From contig JAGRKV010000008.1 of the NCBI GenBank assembly GCA_020442165.1, positions 1 through 64,000 of the forward strand: a stretch of DNA of 64,000 nucleotides, given 5' to 3'. The notes beneath the pieces are model-generated. The model saw nothing but the letters and a program-made list of their open reading frames with translations, ran no database searches and was not told the origin of the DNA. Positions 1 to 7,944 of this stretch are shown here, one piece after another (position 1 is the first letter of the stretch; every line of letters begins with the position of its first letter). The translations under genes were made by a program, and so were the position numbers. The DNA is from Hyphomicrobiaceae bacterium (lineage in GTDB: Bacteria; Pseudomonadota; Alphaproteobacteria; Rhizobiales; Hyphomicrobiaceae).

Positions 1-1820
<1,820 letters not shown>

Positions 1821-1889
1821 GCGGTACGGGAGCGCTTCGAGAACCAAGCCACAATACAAACAACAAATATGGAGCAGAGGAGAGACCCT

Positions 1890-2099
1890 ATGAATACCTT
1901 CAAAGGAAAAGTCCTTGAGGTCGAATATGACCCGGGCAAATGCTCTCACGCAGGTGAGTGCGTGCGTGGACTTCCGCTGGTGTTCGACTCCAGTCGCACG
2001 CCGTGGATTGATCCCGACAAGGCAGACGCCGATGCGGTTCGCGCCCAGGTCGCCAAATGCCCTTCCGGTGCGCTCACGGTCAGAAACTCGTCAAGCTAG
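1890..2099 (+). CDS. Small (4Fe-4S) mono-cluster protein, YjdI/Fer4_19 family
   Basis: A 69-residue protein resembling the YjdI-type divergent 4Fe-4S mono-cluster family (PF06902). It has a Cys-x5-Cys pair in 'CSHAGEC' near the N terminus and a third Cys in 'VAKCPSGALTV', where the Pro-Ser-Gly-Ala-Leu tail is typical of the family. An ATG 21 bp upstream (1869) is in frame, but AGGAG at 1878-1882 sits 7 bp before the ATG at 1890, which decides the start. The gene follows katG closely and may share its oxidative-stress transcript; this is inferred from spacing only. The exact biochemical role of the family is not established. Confidence 0.85.
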   Translation: MNTFKGKVLEVEYDPGKCSHAGECVRGLPLVFDSSRTPWIDPDKADADAVRAQVAKCPSGALTVRNSSS

Positions 2100-2404
2100 G
2101 TTGCGGGCACCGTGGTGCAGCCTATGCATGTGGTGCAGCGGGATTATTCGCGCATCAAGCCAACTTTGGAGCGTTTGCGGACCGGATAAAAAAAAGCGCC
2201 AATCGTGAGTTAGCGTAGATAGTTGGAGATTCCCCCCTGCCCGCAGTGTTGCCAGTTTTCGGGACAGCTTAATGTTGTTCCGCCGGTTGGCAGCGCTGCG
2301 GGCATTTTTTGCCGGTGGTCTTTGGCGCGGATCTTTCTGGTCTAGCGAGGCGTCGCCAAATGCACCTTCCCGGGGATGTTCTTCAGATCTATTCGGTGGT
2401 GTGT
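2100..2404. other. Intergenic stretch, no gene recognised
   Basis: About 300 bp between the iron-sulfur gene (+) and the MoaD-like gene (-), which are convergent. Short open frames exist on both strands but have unconvincing composition, and one merely runs antisense to the MoaD-like gene. An A-rich run near 2188-2196 is the only visible landmark. I see no clear terminator or promoter. Confidence 0.5.
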
Positions 2405-2668
2405 TCAGCCGCCGGCAACAGGGGGCCAAACGGCAACAGCGTCGTCAGTCTTGAGGCAAAGGCCGGTGCGTGCTTTGGGCGATTGATACACGCCGTTGAC
2501 CAGGACGAGATGGCAAGCTTCTCGCGGCATCTTATGAGCGTCGAGAAGTTGCTCGACCGTCGTGCCATCCAGAACGTGGACGTGAGCTTCGTTACGTTGG
2601 TGGCCATCGGGAAGGTATGCGGCCAACGAGGCATATAACTTCAGGGTAATGGGGATTGGGGCGGACAT
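2405..2668 (-). CDS. MoaD/ThiS-like ubiquitin-fold sulfur carrier ending in Gly-Gly
   Basis: An 87-residue beta-grasp protein. It opens with 'ITLKLYASLAAYLP', the first-strand pattern of MoaD-type proteins, has the internal 'LVNGVYQ' turn, and ends exactly in 'VWPPVAGG'. The terminal Gly-Gly is the site that is adenylated and thiocarboxylated in MoaD and ThiS. Upstream in-frame Met codons exist (to 2728), but AGGTG six bases before the ATG at 2668 supports this start. No moaE, thiG or MoeB-type activating gene is nearby, so its acceptor pathway is unknown; Moco, tungsten cofactor or another sulfur transfer are all possible. The gene upstream (2715-2933) is in line and 46 bp away. Confidence 0.85.
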   Translation of the reverse strand: MSAPIPITLKLYASLAAYLPDGHQRNEAHVHVLDGTTVEQLLDAHKMPREACHLVLVNGVYQSPKARTGLCLKTDDAVAVWPPVAGG

Positions 2669-2714
2669 CTTGCGCACCTGTTGCATCTGAAGGACTTGCC
2701 GCGTGGATCGCCTA

Positions 2715-2933
2715 TCAGCTGTGAGCAAATTTCAGGGTGTCGTGAATCCACCGATACGTCGAAGCAACGGGAACGAATATCTCTCGCTCCGTACCTCGCC
2801 TGTCTTCAAACTTGACGCAGCACATCGCGGGTTCGGAGTTCGAGTACGAGATTTCGGTAGGTCCAATTTGCAGATCGTATGCAGCTTCCTTAATGAGGGA
2901 CAGCGTCTCGGATTTGCTGGTTGAACTGGTCAT
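2715..2933 (-). CDS. Hypothetical 72-residue protein
   Basis: I do not recognise this family. It is a small acidic-to-neutral soluble protein with no signal peptide or membrane segment. It has a 'SEPAMCCVKFEDRRGTE' segment with adjacent cysteines and a C-terminal Trp-containing helix ('STYRWIHDTLKF'). It lies 46 bp upstream of the Gly-Gly carrier protein on the same strand, so the two probably form one transcript. A weak AAGG stands about 10 bp before the ATG. The call as a real gene rests on its position and protein-like composition, and is moderate. Confidence 0.55.
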   Translation of the reverse strand: MTSSTSKSETLSLIKEAAYDLQIGPTEISYSNSEPAMCCVKFEDRRGTEREIFVPVASTYRWIHDTLKFAHS

Positions 2934-3226
2934 TGCTGCTGGGCCTTCTTGATTTGAGGTTCAGTCGTTGGTCGCTTGAGTGAGCGCAACCGATGAACGG
3001 GACACCAACAGCAATTTCTTCCGGGGAAGTGTTGCTCTTCTTTTCAGAGCGATGGTGTCCACACGCTCCTGTCAGCATTCTTATCGTGGCTGCCGGTCTA
3101 ACGGCATCCGGCTGAGAGGGCGCCACCCTTCTTTGGAAATTTTAGCCTAGTGGCAGTGAGAAACTAAGCCTGCAAGAGTACTTGCTGGCCACCGTAGAAT
3201 TACGTCGTTGCGTTCTGCCGCGGCGG
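2934..3226. other. Intergenic region with a half TPP-riboswitch-like motif on the + strand
   Basis: No convincing gene. On the + strand, 'GGCTGAGAGGGCGCCACCCTT' spans 3110-3130 and resembles the 5' half of a THI-box (TPP) riboswitch, but the conserved 3' half (ACCTGA ... GCGTAGGGA) is absent and no + strand gene follows. See the findings. A frame of 78 codons on the minus strand has no recognisable features. Confidence 0.4.
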
Positions 3227-3502
3227 TCAACCCGTGGCCGTCGTGGGGTCGATCATCTTGCGGATTTCCGAGATCGTGGTCGCAGGAAAACCGCTGATTT
3301 CGGCGTGTTTTCTGATGATGTCTTCGTTCTCCGCCAGATAGACGCAAAACGTCTTGTCTCCGGCCACGTAGCTCTCGACCCACTGGATGCCAGCACCCAG
3401 TTGCCGCAGGACGTCATTCGATTTCGCAGCGGCCTCGCGCAGCTGCTGTCGTTCAAACGAACCGACCTCGGGAATGGCGCGTTCGATAATGTACTTGCGC
3501 AT
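3227..3502 (-). CDS. DUF4242 family small protein
   Basis: A 91-residue cytoplasmic protein matching the DUF4242 pattern: N-terminal 'KYIIERAIPEVG', central 'IQWVESYVAGDKTFCVYLAENEDIIRKHAE' (two adjacent family motifs) and the C-terminal 'FPATTISEIRKMIDP'. Some members (SCO4226-like) are reported to bind nickel, but the general function is unknown. It lies downstream of the secreted cupin gene on the same strand, with a 119-bp gap that contains a hairpin, so co-transcription is uncertain. Confidence 0.85.
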   Translation of the reverse strand: MRKYIIERAIPEVGSFERQQLREAAAKSNDVLRQLGAGIQWVESYVAGDKTFCVYLAENEDIIRKHAEISGFPATTISEIRKMIDPTTATG

Positions 3503-3548
3503 TGCTGTTTTCCTTATCGATAGGAATTGATGTTCTGGCGTGATGGCC

Positions 3549-3597
3549 TAGAGCGCCCGCCAAGCCGCAAACGCGCAGGTGTTCCCTGCGCGCTTTA
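3549..3597. repeat. 49-bp mini-element with TAGAGCGC / GCGCTTTA ends
   Basis: The sequence starts TAGAGCGC and ends GCGCTTTA, so its ends are near-perfect inverted repeats flanked by TA-type dinucleotides. The ends resemble the 3' end of the 151-bp repeats described elsewhere in the window (TAGAGCG). The interior contains the hairpin at 3572-3592. It lies between two minus-strand genes. Calling it a mobile remnant is inference. Confidence 0.4.
3572..3592 (-). terminator. Hairpin between cupin and DUF4242 genes (weak terminator)
   Basis: CGCGCAGG and CCTGCGCG form an 8-bp stem with a 5-base loop. Read on the minus strand it follows the cupin stop by about 30 bp and is followed by only three T residues, so it is a weak intrinsic terminator or an attenuating hairpin. 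Confidence 0.4.
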
Positions 3598-3621
3598 GTG
3601 ACTGTTCGGATGGCAGTGCCG

Positions 3622-4065
3622 CTAGTGCTTTTCCGTGGCGTCAACCGGCCCCTCGAAGGCGATGAACAGAATGCAGGGTTCACCGGTATCGACGCATTGG
3701 CCCTTATGCGCCAGTCCTGGTGGGCCGTAGGCATACATGCCCGGCTTGAGCGTCACCTCATCCTGGCCGTCATATGTAATCTTCAGTTCGCCCGACACGA
3801 GAACCATGCGCTCAGCTGAGGTGTGCGAATGATATGGCAGCACCGCGCCCTTGGGCATCTTGAAGAAGAGATCCGAGTTAGGCTGTTTGGGATCGCCGTT
3901 GAGAACGCCGATCTGACAGCCAGTTGGGAAAAATGGCGGGCAGTTGCCCCATTTGATATTTGCGTCAGATGTGGGTATCGCGAGTGCTTTGGTCGACCTG
4001 TCTGCCGACGCGGCGGGCGCAAACAGCATTAGCATGGCCAAGGATAAAGCGACTTTGCGGATCAT
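3622..4065 (-). CDS. Secreted single-domain cupin protein
   Basis: A 147-residue protein with a Sec signal peptide (residues 1-21, cleavage near 'APAASA-DR') and one cupin barrel. The first cupin motif is visible as 'LPYHSHTSAERMVLVSGEL' (two His and one Glu metal ligands) and the second as 'YAYGPPGLAHKGQC'. This layout is typical of periplasmic ChrR-like or DUF4437-like cupins of unknown substrate. Several Cys residues ('NCPPFFPTGC', 'QCVDTGEPC') could form disulfides in the periplasm. The gene is divergent from dinB across a 313-bp spacer that contains a perfect palindrome. Confidence 0.85.
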   Translation of the reverse strand: MIRKVALSLAMLMLFAPAASADRSTKALAIPTSDANIKWGNCPPFFPTGCQIGVLNGDPKQPNSDLFFKMPKGAVLPYHSHTSAERMVLVSGELKITYDGQDEVTLKPGMYAYGPPGLAHKGQCVDTGEPCILFIAFEGPVDATEKH

Positions 4066-4378
4066 TGGGACCTCCCAGAATTATTGCTCGTGATCGCAGC
4101 GTTCGAGGCCGCGACAAGAGAAGGTAGGAATTTGATCTGGATGCCGTCTAGCGAGCCAAACACGGAGGAAGCGCGTAAATCTACGCACAAGCCCGGCGGT
4201 GGATCGTGGATGCACAGTGGAGCGTGCTTTTGATCTGGTAGATCAAACGGTGCAGCATTCGCACTAGGTATCAGGGGATAAGTGACGCATCCAAGCCGAT
4301 CAGAAACACCGGCTCGACTTGGTAGGATCGGCGCAGGTACAATTCATCCCGGGTGCGGCCACAGTTGAAAAGTGGGCT
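4066..4378. other. Divergent promoter region of cupin and dinB
   Basis: A 313-bp spacer between oppositely oriented genes. It must hold both promoters, although I cannot assign clear -35/-10 boxes. The only strong feature is the palindrome at 4229-4247. Confidence 0.5.
4229..4247. promoter_or_regulatory. Perfect 8-3-8 palindrome, candidate operator
   Basis: TTTGATCT-GGT-AGATCAAA is a perfect inverted repeat about 130 bp before dinB and 165 bp before the cupin start. Its half-site resembles FNR/FixK boxes (TTGAT-N4-ATCAA), but the spacing between half-sites is 7 rather than 4, so it is not a standard FixK site. It is not an alphaproteobacterial LexA site either. The regulator is unknown. Confidence 0.5.
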
Positions 4379-5476
4379 ATGAACTACATGGCTGTCCGGA
4401 AGATCATCCACATCGACATGGATGCTTTTTATGCGTCGGTCGAGCAGCGGGATAATCCCCATCTTCGCGGCAGGCCGGTGGCGGTGGGCCACCCGGCGAA
4501 ACGAGGTGTGGTGGCCGCGGCCAGTTACGAGGCGCGGCGGTTCGGCGTTCGATCGGCCATGCCTTCAACGACGGCACTCCGGCAATGTCCCGAACTCGTG
4601 TTCGTTCCGCCACGTTTCGAAATTTATCGTGCGGTTTCCCGGCAGATCCGAGGCATCTTCGAAGATTATACGGCGTTGATCGAACCATTGTCGCTTGATG
4701 AAGCCTATCTCGATGTGTCGGAGAATCTGTCTGCGCTCCCCACCGCATCGGCCACTGCAAAAGCGATACGTGCCCGCATCCTGGCGGAGACGGGCCTCAC
4801 GGCATCAGCGGGCATTTCCTACAACAAATTTCTGGCCAAGCTGGCGTCGGATCATCGAAAGCCCAACGGCCAGTTTGTCATCACGCCCGAGATGGGGCCT
4901 GCGTTCATTGAAGGGTTGGCGGTCAGGGACTTTCACGGGGTAGGTCCCGTGACCGCCGACAAGATGAAGTCGCTTGGCATTCATACTGGCGCGGACCTGC
5001 GCATGCAGTCGCTCGTGTTTCTGCAACGGCACTTCGGCAAAAGCGGTGCGTGGTACTACGCAATTGCACGAGGTGAAGATGAACGCCCCGTGAGGCCGGA
5101 CCGGCAACGCAAGTCCTCCGGTTCGGAGACGACATTCAATGAGGACCTCACGTGTCCGGCCGCCATCGAGGAAGGCGTCAAAGCCATGGCGGACGACGTG
5201 TGGGGTTGGTGTGAAAAGCATCAGGTGTTCGGGCAAACTGTAACCGTCAAGGTTAAGTATGCCGACTTCAAGCAAGTGACCCGCAGCCGGACCTTTGAGA
5301 CTCCAGTTGCAACGCGCGAGCGGTTACATGAGGTCAGCGTTTCGCTACTAGCAGATACAATCTTTCCGGCGACGAAGGGTGTTCGCCTGGTCGGGGTAAC
5401 CATTTCCAAGCTCTGCACAAAGCTGCCTGAACAGCAGCTCGATCTTGGTCTCGATCCGGCAAGGTCGGGTAATTGA
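4379..5476 (+). CDS. dinB: DNA polymerase IV (Y-family translesion polymerase)
   Basis: Error-prone translesion DNA polymerase of 365 residues. The N terminus carries the palm motif 'IIHIDMDAFYASVEQRDNP' with the first catalytic Asp. 'PLSLDEAYLDVS' carries the second acidic pair, 'GISYNKFLAKLASD' follows, and a helix-hairpin-helix with 'VGPVTADKMKSLGI' comes next. The C-terminal little-finger domain runs to 'LDLGLD'. Longer in-frame starts back to 4319 would add 20 residues not found in the family; ATG 4379 or 4388 fits the usual length. No LexA box (GAAC-N7-GAAC type) is visible upstream. Confidence 0.97.
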   Translation: MNYMAVRKIIHIDMDAFYASVEQRDNPHLRGRPVAVGHPAKRGVVAAASYEARRFGVRSAMPSTTALRQCPELVFVPPRFEIYRAVSRQIRGIFEDYTALIEPLSLDEAYLDVSENLSALPTASATAKAIRARILAETGLTASAGISYNKFLAKLASDHRKPNGQFVITPEMGPAFIEGLAVRDFHGVGPVTADKMKSLGIHTGADLRMQSLVFLQRHFGKSGAWYYAIARGEDERPVRPDRQRKSSGSETTFNEDLTCPAAIEEGVKAMADDVWGWCEKHQVFGQTVTVKVKYADFKQVTRSRTFETPVATRERLHEVSVSLLADTIFPATKGVRLVGVTISKLCTKLPEQQLDLGLDPARSGN

Positions 5477-5593
5477 ATTTGTTCGGCTCAGTCATATTGT
5501 CGAGTGCATTGGCCTGCTCGGCCAAAGTCAGGTTAACGTGAGCGGTCCCCTTTGCCACTTGACGGCGGAGTTGGGTTCTGGTCCCTTCCCAGG

Positions 5594-6064
5594 ATGGTGA
5601 AGTTCCGCCAATTGATCGCCCTGATGGTTACCGCTGCGCTCGTATGGCTGAGCGTGGCGGGGAGCGTTATTGCGGCGTCAGCGCCTGACGCCAAACAAGC
5701 AGGGCACTGGCAGCACCATACGCGCACCTTGCAGGCGAAGAAGTCGAGCCGTCACGCACATCACGCACCATCGCATGACGCGCAGCAAACCGGGCAACAT
5801 GCTCAGGGTGGCCAGCCGCCGGATCGTGATTGTGCGGCTGCATGTTTGGATGTCGTTGCCGCTAAGCTTGCACCGTCGATCGTGATCGTGAAGGCGCCGG
5901 AAGCACCGGTTGTCTCACTCTCGTTTCACGCTGCTGCGACGGCGATCGATCCGCAGCTCGTTACCCGTCTGGCTTACTGGCCTGCCGCGCCACCTGATGG
6001 CTGGAACGATGCGGGATCCGGCGGTGCGGGCGTCCTCGCGCGCTATTCCCACCTGAGGATTTGA
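5594..6064 (+). CDS. Secreted His-rich small protein upstream of Cus efflux genes
   Basis: A 156-residue protein starting 'MVKFRQLIALMVTAAL' with a clear signal peptide ending near 'VIAASA'. The mature N-terminal third is rich in His ('HWQHHTRT', 'RHAHHAPSHD', 'GQHAQGG'), followed by a Cys-x3-Cys motif ('DCAAACLD') and a hydrophobic C-terminal half. I do not recognise a named family. Its place directly upstream of the CusBA/CusF genes and its metal-ligand composition suggest periplasmic copper/silver binding; this is inference. No strong ribosome-binding site precedes the chosen ATG, and an upstream in-frame start at 5552 is possible. Confidence 0.65.
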   Translation: MVKFRQLIALMVTAALVWLSVAGSVIAASAPDAKQAGHWQHHTRTLQAKKSSRHAHHAPSHDAQQTGQHAQGGQPPDRDCAAACLDVVAAKLAPSIVIVKAPEAPVVSLSFHAAATAIDPQLVTRLAYWPAAPPDGWNDAGSGGAGVLARYSHLRI

Positions 6065-6159
6065 TCTCCTGAAGAACTGCGCCACGGCCGCTTCGGCGGC
6101 TTGTGGGCTTTTGCGCGCCGGATGTCTCTGGTGCGATGGGTTCTACAGGAGATCTCGAC

Positions 6160-7914
6160 ATGCCCCGTCATCCAATCGTCGTTGCGTTTGCGACCATTTT
6201 CGTCGCGGTAGCCGCAAATGTTTGCCTGCCTCTGCTAGGCGGCACCGCAACAAGCGTGCTGGCTGCCCAACCGGACGCGGGAGGCAAGGTGCAGAAATGG
6301 ACCTGCCCGATGCACCCGCACTATATCGCCGAGGCGTCGGGGACCTGTCCCATATGCGGTATGGATCTGGTCAAGCTCGATAGTGGCGGCAGCGAGGAGG
6401 CTGCGACAGGGCCCGGTCGCACGGCGATCTCGATCGCACCAGAGACGCTGCAAACCATGGGCGTGCGGCTGGCGAAGGCGGAAATGTCGAGCTTCGGCCG
6501 CATCATCCGCAGTTACGGAATTGTTGCCGACAATGAGCGACTGCAAACGGAATTGACGGCACGCCTTGAAGGCTGGATCGAGGAATTGAAGATCCGTGCG
6601 GTGGGCGACGAGGTCCGGGAAGGTGACCTCCTCTTCACGCTCTATGCGCCAGAGTTTGCGGTATCGCAGCGCGACTACCTCGATGCCCTGAAGGGACGCG
6701 ATCGCACACGCATCGAGTCGGTGAAAACGCGGTTGCGCGCTTTCGGCATGCAGGAACCCGCCATCAAGGAGCTTGTCAGCAAGGGCGCCGTTCTCGAATT
6801 CGTGCCCTACTATGCTGACCGCACGGGCACCGTTGCCATGATCGACTTGCGGCCGGGCAGCTATGTCAAGCGTGGCACCATGCTGACCCGGATTCAGGAC
6901 TACTCCCAGGTCTGGCTGATGGTGTCGGTACCCGAAAAGGACCTGAGCTTCGTATCGGTCGGCACACCGGCGCGGATCACCTTTCCCAACCTTCCCGGCC
7001 GCGAGCTCCTGTCGAAGGTGGAATATGTCTATCCGACGGTCGATGCAAAGACGCGAACGGGTAAGGTGCGTCTCGTGCTCGATAACGCCGACGGTCAGCT
7101 CCGTCCGGGGGCTTATGCCGATGTCGCCTTCGAGGTTGCAACGGAGCAGCGGCTTTCGGTTCCCACCGAGTCGATCCTCATGAGCGGCGGTGGACGATAT
7201 GTCGTCGCTTCCCTCGGCAACGGGCGCTTTGAACCGCGCGCTGTCTCCACCGGTCTGTCATCGGGTTTGTGGACAGAGATTTCAGGTGAGATCCAGCCCG
7301 GCGAGGAGATCGTCGTCTCGGGCCAGTTCCTGATCGATTCGGAAAGCGCGCTCAGAGAGAGCTTCCGTAAGCTGGAGCGGCTTCAATTGCCGCTGTCGGT
7401 TCTGAAGCTGACCGAAGGGCAGTACGCCATGGTCGATCATTTCGTCGATGCCGCACTCTATCTGCATGAGGCGTTGACCGATGGCTATGACATCGATCCC
7501 AAAGTTCTCGCGCCTGCGATCGACGTGAAAACGCTGCTGTGGCCGGCGTTTCAGCACACCAAGCTCGCGTTCATCATGCAGGACAGCGTCAAGGCGCTTG
7601 AAAAGGCGCAACTGGCGCGCACGTCAACCGAGGTGCAGGCCGCTCTGGCCAATCTGGTCACCGCCATGCGGCCGTGGCTGCTGGAGGGTGCGCCACGGCA
7701 CTACGCGGAAAAGAAGCTCGCACTCTACCAGCAGGCCAACGGTGGCCGCATGTGGCTGCAGATGGCCGGCAAGCCGCTCAATCCCTACGGGCAAGGTGAG
7801 GCCGAGCTGACGGCATGGCCGGAGCAAGCAGCGGGTCAGCAACCCACGCCAGAAGTTTCCGGAGTGAAGGGCGATCCGCCTGCCGCTGCCGCGACGGGCC
7901 ACCATCAGCACTGA
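6160..7914 (+). CDS. cusB: CusB-type RND periplasmic adaptor with N-terminal heavy-metal-binding domain
   Basis: Membrane-fusion protein that links an RND pump to an outer-membrane channel and hands Cu(I)/Ag(I) to it. The 584-residue product has a signal segment, then a zinc-ribbon-like heavy-metal-binding domain at residues 47-72 ('CPMHP' ... 'CPICGMDLV'), the barrel-sandwich and hairpin regions ('YAPEFAVSQRDYLDAL'), and the 'LRPGAYADVAFEV' beta-barrel region. It also has a C-terminal extension of about 170 residues (DUF3347-like character) ending in His-rich 'GHHQH'. AGGAG at 6147-6151 fixes the start at 6160. The cusA gene starts 30 bp downstream. Confidence 0.93.
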   Translation: MPRHPIVVAFATIFVAVAANVCLPLLGGTATSVLAAQPDAGGKVQKWTCPMHPHYIAEASGTCPICGMDLVKLDSGGSEEAATGPGRTAISIAPETLQTMGVRLAKAEMSSFGRIIRSYGIVADNERLQTELTARLEGWIEELKIRAVGDEVREGDLLFTLYAPEFAVSQRDYLDALKGRDRTRIESVKTRLRAFGMQEPAIKELVSKGAVLEFVPYYADRTGTVAMIDLRPGSYVKRGTMLTRIQDYSQVWLMVSVPEKDLSFVSVGTPARITFPNLPGRELLSKVEYVYPTVDAKTRTGKVRLVLDNADGQLRPGAYADVAFEVATEQRLSVPTESILMSGGGRYVVASLGNGRFEPRAVSTGLSSGLWTEISGEIQPGEEIVVSGQFLIDSESALRESFRKLERLQLPLSVLKLTEGQYAMVDHFVDAALYLHEALTDGYDIDPKVLAPAIDVKTLLWPAFQHTKLAFIMQDSVKALEKAQLARTSTEVQAALANLVTAMRPWLLEGAPRHYAEKKLALYQQANGGRMWLQMAGKPLNPYGQGEAELTAWPEQAAGQQPTPEVSGVKGDPPAAAATGHHQH

Positions 7915-7944
7915 TCGCGCAGCATCGCTCAAGGGATTAACGCA

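Noticed and set aside
3099..3135. TPP riboswitch
   Set aside because: The CTGAGA half is present but the second conserved half is missing and no downstream gene exists; kept only as a low-interest observation.
4229..4247. FixK/FNR box
   Set aside because: The half-sites look similar but the spacing is 7 bp instead of 4.
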